Notes: generated by a model from the sequence alone, not told the origin. A DNA stretch of 21,387 bases from an uncultured Collinsella sp. (GCA_905208975.1 CAJLRE010000029.1:1-21387); one strand, 5' to 3'; shown: positions 1-6,730, counted from the stretch's first letter. Numbers and translations: made by a program.

Positions 1-83
1 AAGCTCCGCAGATCAAGATGACCCTGGGCAGCCGCCTGAGCCCCGATGCCCTGGCCAAGCTCAAGGCCCTGCGCGGGAGGTAG
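1..83 (+). CDS. C-terminal end of an unidentified protein (partial)
   Basis: An open frame enters from the left edge (codons from base 3) and ends at TAG 81-83. The visible tail reads about 26 residues, ending in LSPDALAKLKALRGR. Codon third positions are almost all G or C, as in the clear genes of the window, and the other + frames either stop early or read poorly. The tail is basic with a short helix-like stretch. I do not recognise the family from so little sequence. Confidence 0.55.
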   Translation, partial: APQIKMTLGSRLSPDALAKLKALRGR

Positions 84-131
84 GGGAGTATCTATAGAGA
101 CCCGTTTCCCAATTGGCCAGCCCGTTGCCGT

Positions 132-196
132 CGCCAAAACGAATAGTTTTTTGTTTTGGCGAACAGATAAAACTATTCGTTCTGGCGAATAGTTTT
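132..196. repeat. Inverted repeat with CGCCAAAACGAATAGTTTT arms
   Basis: Bases 132-150 and 169-187 form 19-nt arms with one mismatch, separated by 18 nt. The inner loop carries another TTTTGGCGAA, and GAATAGTTTT recurs at 187-196. The site is therefore a cluster of overlapping half-sites rather than one simple hairpin. No T-tract follows, so it does not look like a terminator. It may be an operator or a dispersed intergenic repeat. Confidence 0.6.
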
Positions 197-221
197 GAGA
201 TGTGGTCGGTCGAAGGGTCTG

Positions 222-250
222 TTGCGCCTCGTCAGCAATTCCTTTATTCT
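222..250 (+). promoter_or_regulatory. Candidate promoter of tRNA-Thr(TGT)
   Basis: TTGCGC at 222-227 and TATTCT at 245-250 are separated by 17 nt and lie about 30 nt before the mature tRNA start. The -35 element is imperfect. Position and spacing fit a housekeeping-sigma promoter. Confidence 0.45.
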
Positions 251-280
251 TAATTGGCTTCGCGCGAAAGCGCCAAGTGT

Positions 281-355
281 GCCAGTGTGGCGCAACGGTA
301 GCGCAACTGATTTGTAATCAGTGGGTTGCAGGTTCGATTCCTGTCACTGGCTCCA
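281..355 (+). tRNA. tRNA-Thr(TGT)
   Basis: The acceptor arm GCCAGTG (281-287) pairs with CACTGGC (345-351). The anticodon stem ACTGA/TCAGT (306-310/318-322) encloses loop TTTGTAA, giving anticodon TGT at 313-315. A T-loop TTCGATT is present and the 3' CCA is encoded (353-355). The tRNA would read ACA codons. It stands alone between a candidate promoter and a terminator. Confidence 0.95.
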
Positions 356-364
356 TGAGAGTTT

Positions 365-402
365 CGGGCTCTGTCTCCAAGAGGGACAGAGCCCGTTTCT
401 AT
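365..402 (+). terminator. Rho-independent terminator after tRNA-Thr
   Basis: CGGGCTCTGTC (365-375) pairs perfectly with GACAGAGCCCG (385-395) across a 9-nt loop, followed by a T-rich stretch. It lies 10 nt after the tRNA. Confidence 0.85.
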
Positions 403-465
403 TTAGGTGGTGCGCCATCGGGTTAGCGCCCATCCCGTTTTTGGTTTGTCTCGTCCTCCAGTTTG

Positions 466-600
466 TCTAAATCTGTAACACCAAGACCGATATTCGGCAT
501 CTAACTGTTACAGATTGAGATGAAACTTAGGGTGTTTTAGGAATATCTTGATCTGTAACATGTAGAAGCGGAATAGGCCTCTTGCTGTTACAGATCGAGA
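466..600. repeat. Phased alternating repeat array 1 (four 15-nt units, 40-nt period)
   Basis: Units TCTAAATCTGTAACA (466), TGTTACAGATTGAGA (506), TCTTGATCTGTAACA (546) and TGTTACAGATCGAGA (586) start exactly 40 nt apart and alternate in orientation. All three gaps are 25 nt. The array can be read as two 55-nt inverted-repeat elements 25 nt apart. The gap sequences differ, apart from a partly conserved TA near the left unit and CT near the right unit, which extends the palindrome inward. An array of the same 135-nt size is at 11145-11279. No coding frame is evident. Function is unknown. Confidence 0.85.
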
Positions 601-631
601 CAAGGGCGGGCGCGGATCTGGATGTCCTGCT

Positions 632-717
632 CGAGCGTGGATTTCTGGATACGCGAGCTAAGAAAATCTCCCGACCGGAGAACGAGCGTGGATAATTAAC
701 TTGGATAGGGAGCTAAG
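632..717 (+). repeat. GAGCGTGGA-family repeat, two imperfect tandem copies
   Basis: CGAGCGTGGATTT at 632-644 and CGAGCGTGGATAAT at 683-696 are each followed by a TGGATA...GAGCTAAG block (647-661 and 701-717), so the region is an imperfect tandem duplication of about 50 nt. The 30 nt at 667-696 recur at 4717-4746 with three mismatches, on the far side of the sugar cassette. The rest of 403-888 holds array 1 and the PTS terminator and shows no convincing gene. Confidence 0.6.
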
Positions 718-749
718 GTAAACACCGATTGTCTATCGACGGCTTTAGA

Positions 750-790
750 AACAACGACCCCGATTTCATTGTGGAATCGGGGTCGTTTGT
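750..790 (-). terminator. Terminator hairpin downstream of the PTS gene
   Basis: ACGACCCCGATT (754-765) pairs perfectly with AATCGGGGTCGT (775-786), a 12-bp stem with a 9-nt loop. T-rich bases flank it on both strands (GTTTGT on +, GTTGTTTC on -). It lies about 100 nt after the EIIBC stop codon and fits termination of the minus-strand bgl operon. Confidence 0.65.
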
Positions 791-888
791 GCCTCAGGAA
801 TCCGAATGGATTAATCGAGCTCCTAAGGAACTTCTTGGGTTCTTGCTAATGGTCTGCCGAGGATGTCCCCAATGCAAACAGCGGGCAT

Positions 889-2289
889 CTACTCAATATA
901 GCTGGGGTTCTTCTTGATGATCACGCGTGCAGCGATGAAGGAGACGACGATGGCGATGATGGCGACAACGCATGCCAGCACGAAGTTACCCATGGACCCA
1001 TCGGGAGCGATAAAGATGAGTGCCGAAAGAAGGCCGGGGCATGCTCCCGCAACATACTCTTTCAGAACAAAGATGCCTGCAGGGAGTCCAGCGCAGAGCG
1101 CGCCGATTGCCGTGCCGACAAGCAGGCGGGGACGCTCGATGAGGCAACCGTAGAACGCGGGCTCGGTTACGCCACAGAGTGCGGTGACGGCAACCGTGGT
1201 GACCATACCCCTCTTCTCTTTGCTTCCCTTCATGGCAGTTGCCAGGGCGAGGCTCGTGCCGCCAATGCAGAGGTTTGAGATGAATCCAAAGATAATGGGT
1301 GCCCAACCGAGCTGCGCCAAGCTCGTAACTTCGATTGCGATGTAAGCCTTATCGAGACCGAGCATGACGAAATAGGGGTTAAGGGCTGCCAGGATCGGAG
1401 TAGCGATAAATGCCACGTTGTCCATAAGCCACGTGACGGCATCGCTCAGCGCGTAGCCCATCATGCTGCCGGCGGGGCCAAGGATAATAAGCTCGACGGG
1501 CACGACGATGATCATGGTGAGCAGCGGCTTCAAGAACAGTTTGGTAACGTCGGGAATGATCTTCTGAAGGCCGCGGTCGACAAAGTACATGAATACAGCG
1601 CCCAGTACGATGGGCACTACCGTACTCGAATAGTCGTTCGTCGGGATGGGAATACCAAGAAAGTCGAGACCCTCGGCACCGCTAATGGACGAGCTGATCA
1701 TGATCGCGCCCAGCAATGCGCCCATGATGGGCTGCATCTTCATGACGGCCGCGAGCTGATAACCAAGATAAACGGGTAAGAAGCTAAACGAAGCGCTAAA
1801 GATCGCCAACAGGACCTGGGCGGTTCCGCTATCGGTGCTCAATCCGCAATAATTGACCAGGAGATTCTTGATCGAAAGAATGAGTCCGCCAACGATGAGC
1901 GCCGGGACGATGGGCATGAATACCTGTGCAGAGACGTTCCCGAATTTCTCAATCAAGCCCATGGCGGTGTTACCGCTTTTAATGCCTTCTGCAAGGTCTT
2001 TGGCGGTTTGGGCATCGTCGGCAACCGTGCCACCGCCGACTTCGATTCCCGCGAAGTCGAGGAAGTCGTTGTAAGCCTCGGTGACGTTGGGGCCGATGAT
2101 CACCTGAAGCTGGCCACCGCTGACTACTGCCCCGAGCGCCTGATCGGCCGATTTGGCGAGCTGGAGATCGATGATCGAGGTGTCTCGTGCGTCGATGCGA
2201 AGGCGCGTCGCACAATGAGTTACCGATGTAATGTTCTCTTTGCCGCCAACAGCCTTTAGGACTGTTTCGGACATTGCCTGATATTTCAT
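889..2289 (-). CDS. PTS beta-glucoside-type transporter, EIIBC
   Basis: This is a phosphotransferase-system permease that imports and phosphorylates a sugar, probably a beta-glucoside. The 466-residue protein begins with an EIIB domain (about 1-85) carrying the phosphorylation cysteine C26 in THCATRLR. An EIIC membrane domain follows (about 108-460) with many hydrophobic segments and the family motif VTEPAFYG. There is no C-terminal EIIA domain, so a separate EIIA elsewhere must donate the phosphate. The ATG at 2289 is supported by AGGAG six bases upstream. The gene lies 9 nt after the GH1 gene and is almost certainly co-transcribed with it, so transport yields a 6-phospho-sugar for the neighbouring hydrolase. 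The substrate (cellobiose, arbutin/salicin or another beta-glucoside) is not shown by the sequence. Confidence 0.93.
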   Translation of the reverse strand: MKYQAMSETVLKAVGGKENITSVTHCATRLRIDARDTSIIDLQLAKSADQALGAVVSGGQLQVIIGPNVTEAYNDFLDFAGIEVGGGTVADDAQTAKDLAEGIKSGNTAMGLIEKFGNVSAQVFMPIVPALIVGGLILSIKNLLVNYCGLSTDSGTAQVLLAIFSASFSFLPVYLGYQLAAVMKMQPIMGALLGAIMISSSISGAEGLDFLGIPIPTNDYSSTVVPIVLGAVFMYFVDRGLQKIIPDVTKLFLKPLLTMIIVVPVELIILGPAGSMMGYALSDAVTWLMDNVAFIATPILAALNPYFVMLGLDKAYIAIEVTSLAQLGWAPIIFGFISNLCIGGTSLALATAMKGSKEKRGMVTTVAVTALCGVTEPAFYGCLIERPRLLVGTAIGALCAGLPAGIFVLKEYVAGACPGLLSALIFIAPDGSMGNFVLACVVAIIAIVVSFIAARVIIKKNPSYIE

Positions 2290-2298
2290 CTCTTTCTC

Positions 2299-3717
2299 CT
2301 AACCTTCCTGCTCCTGATACTTCGAGATAAGGTCTCGGTACCAATACCAGCTCTTTTTGGGGGTGCGCTCCAGATTGTTCTCGAAGTCGATATGGACAAG
2401 TCCGTATCGTTTTTCGTAGCCGTTGATCCAGCTATACAGATCCATCGTCGACCAGAGGTAGTAGCCCTCAACGCGCGCGCCGTCGCGCTTAGCCCTCATC
2501 ATGTGCTCGATGAACTGGCCCAGAAGCTCGATGCGGTCATCATCGTGGATCATTCCGTCTGCGTCTGGTTGCTCATAGGCGCCATGTCCGTTTTCCGTAA
2601 TAAAGATGCGGGGCGCGTCATAGCGCTCGTGGACATCCATGATGGTTGAATACATGCAACCTGGGAGTATTTCGCGGCCCCATTTATTGCGGGGAACATT
2701 GCTGTCGCGGGCGCTTTCAAACAAGGGCGCAATGCATTTTCCTTCGACCTTTTTGCTCGAACCGCCCTTATTGTTCGCCGAAACGGCAAGCTCTCCACCG
2801 TGCCAGTCGGTTACATACTCTCGGCAATACACGTTGAGTCCAATAAAATCGACTTTACCGTCTCTGAATTCTTCTACGTCATTTGGGGATCGATAGAGCG
2901 AGACGCCAAGTTTTTCAAGGATTTCGTCCATTTCTGGCGGCAGTTGACCCTGAAGCGCTGGTGCCAGAATCATGCGATTGGCGAAAAAGTCTGCGTATCG
3001 AAATACGTCATCAGGGTGCTCGGTTGCCGGGTCGAGTTCGACAACGCCGCCATCGTGGACGGCGCCGATGATGCCGTCGTAGCCCATTTGACGATATGTT
3101 CGGACTGCGAGTGCGCTCGCGCGCATCAGGTTGTACTGAAACTGCATGTACGACTGAACGTCGAGCGATCGATTGGGGGGATAGTTGCCCAACATGTTTA
3201 CGCAGTAGCTGTAGAAATGCGGCTCGTTAACGGTAGCCCAGATTTTGACGCGGTCTCCAAAGCGCTCAAAGCAAATCTTGGCGTATTTGCAGAACCACTC
3301 TGCCATGTCGTTGTTCAGCCATCCGCCTTTGCAAGCAAGCGTGAATGGTAGATCGTAATGGAACAGCGTAACGTTGGGCTCTATGCCATTTTCGAGGCAA
3401 CAATCAATGACCCGATTATAAAAATCGATACCCTCTTCATTCACTTCGCCGATACCCGTGGGGATGATTCGACTCCATGAAAGAGAGAAGCGATAAGTGT
3501 TTTGTCCGCCTTCTTTCATCATGCGGATATCTTCTTCATAGCGATGGTAGAAGTCGCAAGATACATCACCGTCAACATGGTTGATGTTCTTATTGCTTGT
3601 GTGGCTAAAGAAATCCCACTCGCCAAGGCCTTTGCCGTCTTCGTTCCAGGCACCCTCGCACTGATAAGACGCCGTGGCGGAACCCCAGAGAAACGGCATG
3701 TTGTTCACGTTGTCCAT
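2299..3717 (-). CDS. 6-phospho-beta-glucosidase, glycoside hydrolase family 1
   Basis: This enzyme hydrolyses phosphorylated beta-glycosides delivered by the adjacent PTS. From the ATG at 3717 the protein has 472 residues, normal for GH1. The acid/base Glu is E165 in TVNEPH and the nucleophile is E375 in FITENGHG. Near the C-terminus, LYSWINGYEKRYG (S429, K436, Y438) has Ser where non-phospho GH1 enzymes carry Glu, plus the Lys/Tyr pair known to bind the 6-phosphate. That supports 6-phospho-glucosidase or -galactosidase rather than plain beta-glucosidase. I chose 3717 over the upstream ATGs because AAAGGGG lies just before it and GH1 proteins start near MPFLWGSATASYQ. It is first in a two-gene operon and divergent from an RpiR-type regulator. 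Confidence 0.93.
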   Translation of the reverse strand: MDNVNNMPFLWGSATASYQCEGAWNEDGKGLGEWDFFSHTSNKNINHVDGDVSCDFYHRYEEDIRMMKEGGQNTYRFSLSWSRIIPTGIGEVNEEGIDFYNRVIDCCLENGIEPNVTLFHYDLPFTLACKGGWLNNDMAEWFCKYAKICFERFGDRVKIWATVNEPHFYSYCVNMLGNYPPNRSLDVQSYMQFQYNLMRASALAVRTYRQMGYDGIIGAVHDGGVVELDPATEHPDDVFRYADFFANRMILAPALQGQLPPEMDEILEKLGVSLYRSPNDVEEFRDGKVDFIGLNVYCREYVTDWHGGELAVSANNKGGSSKKVEGKCIAPLFESARDSNVPRNKWGREILPGCMYSTIMDVHERYDAPRIFITENGHGAYEQPDADGMIHDDDRIELLGQFIEHMMRAKRDGARVEGYYLWSTMDLYSWINGYEKRYGLVHIDFENNLERTPKKSWYWYRDLISKYQEQEG

Positions 3718-3829
3718 GAATCCCCTTTCCATCATTCAACACGGTGGATACGTGTGGCGGAATTACGATTAAGATGACGTCAACTGATTTGAATCATAGG
3801 AGAACGACCAAAGCTGTTTGATTCAATAA
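3718..3829. promoter_or_regulatory. Divergent control region with TTGAATCA-type palindromes
   Basis: The space between the GH1 operon and the regulator holds TGATT-TG-AATCA (3785-3796) and TTGATTCAA (3818-3826), two small palindromes about 30 nt apart. A third related half-site, TTGAATGAT on the minus strand, lies near 3727-3735. Such paired palindromes between an RpiR-family regulator and its target operon are plausible operators. I could not fix convincing -35/-10 pairs for either direction. Confidence 0.4.
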
Positions 3830-3868
3830 ATGAACCATGATTTCGAGGAGAGCGGAAAGAGGGATCAC

Positions 3869-4702
3869 GTGAATATCAATGACTTCGATGTGCTCAATCG
3901 CATTAGCTCAATCATCAACAGCGAGTTTGGGTCAAACGATGCCGCCATCGCTCGATATCTCATCGCTCACATTAGGCGTTCGAGCGAAATCAATGTTGCC
4001 GCAATAACCCGCGATGCATTCGTGTCCCGTTCCGCTGTTCGTCGTTTCTGCAATCGATTGGGCTACCAGTCTCTTAGCGATTTGAAAGAATCATTTACTC
4101 AATCAGTCTTTCCAAGCGACTTAAGCCATCGAGAGGAGGAATTTGGCTACGAGGAGTACAGGGCAGAGCTCGACGTTCGCATGATCGAGATGTTCGCTGA
4201 GGTTGAAAGCGGCGTGTCCGATATCGCTATTAAGCACCTTGCCGACGAAATTGATGGCCATAAAAACGTTGAAATCTGGTGCACCAATAATGTGAGCGCC
4301 AATCTCGTACGATTTCAGCAGGAAATGTTTTATGCGGGCAAGATAGTTCGCATAGTTGCTGGGGCTAACGTCGCGGAATTGAAAAACATGGGAGACGTTT
4401 CGCAGTCATTGATAATTCTCGTATCGGTCTCCGGGCTATTTGCGTCACAGGCACGTGAGTATCTTGATTGCCGTTCGGGCAGGAAGATTCTAATTACTGC
4501 GTTTAGCAACGATGACAAATCGAGGTCTTTTGACCGTGTATATCGCCTTGGTAATGCGGGAAACGGAATTGACCGACTCGGCGTTTATTCGAAATATGCC
4601 ATGACTTATTTCTTCGACTTGCTATCGTCGTGTTACTTGAGTCGCTACCCCTGCACCAAGGGGGAGCCGCTCTATGGGTCTACTTTGGCCTGGCCCGAGT
4701 AG
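3869..4702 (+). CDS. MurR/RpiR-family transcriptional regulator
   Basis: This is probably the phospho-sugar-responsive regulator of the divergent beta-glucoside operon. An N-terminal RpiR helix-turn-helix region includes ITRDAFVSRSAVRRFCNRLGY, the typical 'SxSAVRRFxxxLGY' recognition helix. A SIS sugar-phosphate-binding fold follows in the second half (NVEIWCTNNVSANLV, then SLIILVSVSG, the usual SIS Ser-rich loop). I prefer the GTG at 3869, which has AGAGGG five bases upstream and gives the typical start of the family. An in-frame ATG at 3830 would add 13 residues but has no ribosome binding site. The protein is about 277 residues, usual for the family. Its effector is inferred, not seen. Confidence 0.88.
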   Translation: MNINDFDVLNRISSIINSEFGSNDAAIARYLIAHIRRSSEINVAAITRDAFVSRSAVRRFCNRLGYQSLSDLKESFTQSVFPSDLSHREEEFGYEEYRAELDVRMIEMFAEVESGVSDIAIKHLADEIDGHKNVEIWCTNNVSANLVRFQQEMFYAGKIVRIVAGANVAELKNMGDVSQSLIILVSVSGLFASQAREYLDCRSGRKILITAFSNDDKSRSFDRVYRLGNAGNGIDRLGVYSKYAMTYFFDLLSSCYLSRYPCTKGEPLYGSTLAWPE

Positions 4703-4716
4703 TTCGGCTCTATAGT

Positions 4717-4829
4717 TCTCCCGCCTGGAGAATGAGCGTGGATAATCTTCCACTTTGGGCCCAGTGGCACGCCAAAAGTGGGAGATTGTCCACGCTCGAT
4801 TTCAAACGGGAGAATATCCACGCTCGAAT
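4717..4829. repeat. GAGCGTGGA-family repeat forming a long stem-loop
   Basis: Bases 4717-4746 repeat 667-696 (27 of 30 identical). Bases 4734-4756 pair with 4775-4797 in 23 consecutive pairs, all Watson-Crick except two T-G pairs (4743-4788 and 4749-4782) that would be G-U wobbles in RNA. A third copy, TCCACGCTCGA at 4817-4827, repeats 4789-4799 exactly 28 nt later. The element begins 14 nt after the regulator stop codon, so a read-through transcript would contain the hairpin. There is no T-tract directly after it. Confidence 0.7.
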
Positions 4830-5004
4830 TTGCCAAGGAAGCCCGATCTCAACCTATATATAGGTACAAATGAGTTGTTATCGAAGGGATGTTCTGCAGG
4901 CTCACTCCACCGTGCCAAAGTGTTCCCTCGGGAAATGTCACCAGCGCGGCCAAATCCACTGTCCATCATATCTAAACTCAACAAAACCGCAGGTCAAAGG
5001 TATA
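4830..5004. other. Intergenic stretch with a 14-nt palindrome
   Basis: Between the repeat element and the tRNA-tuf promoter I see no credible gene. The stretch holds a perfect palindrome ACCTATATATAGGT at 4852-4865 and otherwise unremarkable sequence. Short open frames here lack ribosome binding sites and coding character. Confidence 0.5.
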
Positions 5005-5070
5005 TAGATACGCCCGGGACCGTGTATCTAGAGGTTTTCGTTGACAGCCCCCAAGGTTGCATCGTATTAT
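5005..5070 (+). promoter_or_regulatory. Promoter of the tRNA-tuf transcript with upstream inverted repeat
   Basis: TTGACA (5041-5046) and TATTAT (5065-5070), 18 nt apart, form a near-consensus promoter about 60 nt before tRNA-Tyr. Just upstream, TAGATAC (5005-5011) and GTATCTA (5024-5030) form an inverted repeat with a 12-nt spacer. The block GAGGTTTTCGTTGACAGC recurs with one change at the rpmG promoter (6862-6879). It may be a shared control signal for translation genes. Confidence 0.75.
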
Positions 5071-5132
5071 CTTCTTCGTTCGCGGGGGCGGCGGTCCAAA
5101 AGACCAAAGAACCTGCGGATACTTGAACGATT

Positions 5133-5214
5133 GGGAGTTTGCCCGAGTGGTTAATGGGGACGGGCTGTAAACCCGTTGGCTCTGCCTACATAGGTTCGAA
5201 TCCTATAGCTCCCA
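5133..5214 (+). tRNA. tRNA-Tyr(GTA)
   Basis: The acceptor arm GGGAGTT (5133-5139) pairs with AGCTCCC (5207-5213). The anticodon loop CTGTAAA gives anticodon GTA. The long variable arm is as expected for bacterial tRNA-Tyr. The 3' end reads ACCC after the acceptor stem, so CCA is not fully encoded, unlike the neighbouring tRNAs. Confidence 0.92.
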
Positions 5215-5224
5215 CCCGTCAAGT

Positions 5225-5300
5225 GCCTGTATAGCTCAGTCGGTAGAGCACTTCGTTGGTAACGAAGAGGTCACCAGTTCAAGTCTGGTTGCAGGCTCCA
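5225..5300 (+). tRNA. tRNA-Thr(GGT)
   Basis: Acceptor GCCTGTA (5225-5231) pairs with TGCAGGC (5290-5296), and CCA is encoded. The anticodon loop reads TTGGTAA in stem CTTCG/CGAAG, giving anticodon GGT for ACC/ACU codons. It is the second tRNA of the tuf transcript. Confidence 0.95.
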
Positions 5301-5303
5301 TCC

Positions 5304-5380
5304 GGCGGTGTAGCTCAGTTGGTTAGAGCACACGGTTCATACCCGTGGCGTCACTGGTTCGAATCCAGTCACCGCTACCA
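5304..5380 (+). tRNA. tRNA-Met(CAT), elongator type
   Basis: Acceptor GGCGGTG (5304-5310) pairs with CACCGCT (5370-5376), including a G-T pair at the top, and CCA is encoded. The anticodon loop TTCATAC gives CAT. The anticodon stem CACGG/CCGTG lacks the three G-C pairs of initiator tRNA, so elongator Met is most likely. A lysidine-modified Ile tRNA with a CAT anticodon cannot be excluded by eye. Confidence 0.85.
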
Positions 5381-5391
5381 TAGGTAACACG

Positions 5392-5422
5392 GTGGCTTCT
5401 CAATAGTATGTTGAGAGGCCAC
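5392..5422 (+). other. Stem-loop between tRNA-Met and tuf
   Basis: GTGGCTTCTCAA (5392-5403) pairs with TTGAGAGGCCAC (5411-5422), 12 pairs with one G-U, around a 7-nt loop. There is no T-tract. It sits 12 nt after the tRNA and could mark a processing point separating the tRNAs from tuf mRNA, or protect the tuf 5' end. Confidence 0.5.
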
Positions 5423-5476
5423 TATGGTATAAAGGCAAAGTCCCGTCCGGGGACGACCTGTTTAGAGGAGGGCTTT

Positions 5477-6667
5477 ATGGCCAAAGAGAAGTTTGAGCGC
5501 ACTAAGCCGCATGTTAACATCGGCACCATTGGTCACGTCGACCACGGCAAGACCACGCTGACCGCCGCCATCACCAAGGTTCTCTCCGAGACCGAGGGCT
5601 GCAAGGCTGACTTCACTGCGTTCGAGAACATCGACAAGGCTCCCGAGGAGCGCGAGCGCGGCATTACGATCTCCGTCTCCCACGTCGAGTACGAGACTGC
5701 TGCCCGTCACTACGCTCACGTTGACTGCCCGGGCCACGCTGACTACGTCAAGAACATGATCTCCGGCGCTGCTCAGATGGACGGCGCTATCCTGGTCATC
5801 GCTGCTACCGACGGCCCCATGGCTCAGACTCGCGAGCACATCCTGCTCGCCCGTCAGGTCGGCGTTCCCTACATCGTCGTCTTCCTGAACAAGTGCGACA
5901 TGGTCGACGATGACGAGCTTATCGACCTCGTCGAGATGGAGACCCGTGAGCTCCTCTCCGAGTACGATTTCCCCGGCGACGACATCCCCGTCATCCGTGG
6001 TTCCGCTCTGGGCGCTCTCGAGGGCGACGCCAAGTGGATGGACGCCATTCGCGAGCTCATGAACGCCGTCGACGAGTACATCCCGACGCCTGCTCGTAAC
6101 AACGACCTCCCGTTCCTGATGGCCGTTGAGGACGTTATGACCATCTCCGGCCGTGGTACCGTTGCTACCGGCCGTGTCGAGCGCGGTGAGCTCAAGCTCA
6201 ACGAGCCCGTCGAGATCGTCGGCATCAAGGATACCCAGAACACCGTCGTTACCGGTATCGAGATGTTCCGTAAGTCCATGGACTTCTGCGAGGCTGGCGA
6301 CAACGTCGGTCTGCTGCTCCGCGGCATCAAGCGCGAGGACATCGAGCGCGGCCAGGTTCTCTGCAAGCCCGGTTCGGTTACCCCGCACACCAAGTTCACC
6401 GGTGAGATCTACGTTCTGACCAAGGAGGAGGGCGGCCGTCACACCCCGTTCTTCGATGGTTATCGTCCTCAGTTCTACTTCCGTACCACCGACGTTACCG
6501 GTACGGTCAAGCTCCCCGAGGGCACCGAGATGGCTATGCCTGGTGACCACATCACCATCGAGGGCGACCTCATCCACCCGATTGCCATGGAGGAGGGCCT
6601 GCGCTTCGCTATCCGCGAGGGTGGCCACACCGTCGGTTCGGGCATCGTCTCCACGATCATTGAGTAA
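5477..6667 (+). CDS. tuf: Translation elongation factor Tu
   Basis: EF-Tu is a GTPase that delivers aminoacyl-tRNA to the ribosome. The protein has 396 residues, the usual length, with the P-loop GHVDHGKT at 19-26, the switch region RGITIS, DCPGH, and NKCD for guanine specificity. Domains 2 and 3 follow. The ATG at 5477 follows GAGGAGGG with good spacing and gives the canonical MAKEKFERTKPHVN; the frame is open further upstream but those residues are not EF-Tu. It shares a promoter with three upstream tRNA genes, a known bacterial arrangement, and ends at a strong terminator. Codon use is highly biased toward C-ending codons, as expected for a very highly expressed gene. Confidence 0.98.
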   Translation: MAKEKFERTKPHVNIGTIGHVDHGKTTLTAAITKVLSETEGCKADFTAFENIDKAPEERERGITISVSHVEYETAARHYAHVDCPGHADYVKNMISGAAQMDGAILVIAATDGPMAQTREHILLARQVGVPYIVVFLNKCDMVDDDELIDLVEMETRELLSEYDFPGDDIPVIRGSALGALEGDAKWMDAIRELMNAVDEYIPTPARNNDLPFLMAVEDVMTISGRGTVATGRVERGELKLNEPVEIVGIKDTQNTVVTGIEMFRKSMDFCEAGDNVGLLLRGIKREDIERGQVLCKPGSVTPHTKFTGEIYVLTKEEGGRHTPFFDGYRPQFYFRTTDVTGTVKLPEGTEMAMPGDHITIEGDLIHPIAMEEGLRFAIREGGHTVGSGIVSTIIE

Positions 6668-6695
6668 ATTAGCTCTCTGATATAGTTGACTTAGA

Positions 6696-6730
6696 GAACC
6701 CGGCACTTATATGGGTGCCGGGTTCTTTTC
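6696..6730 (+). terminator. Terminator after tuf
   Basis: GAACCCGGCAC (6696-6706) pairs perfectly with GTGCCGGGTTC (6715-6725), followed by TTTTC. It lies about 30 nt after the tuf stop codon. Confidence 0.9.

Noticed and set aside
202..426. 74-residue + strand frame
   Set aside because: Reads through tRNA-Thr and its terminator.
466..600. CRISPR array
   Set aside because: Units alternate in orientation, are only 15 nt and number four, with no cas genes in the window. CRISPR repeats are direct and longer.
4755..5126. 123-residue + strand frame
   Set aside because: Covers the long repeat hairpin and the tRNA-tuf promoter; no ribosome binding site or coding bias.
5462..6706. 414-residue minus-strand frame
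   Set aside because: Antisense shadow of tuf created by its biased codons; no ribosome binding site and low-complexity Leu/Asp/Val-rich product.
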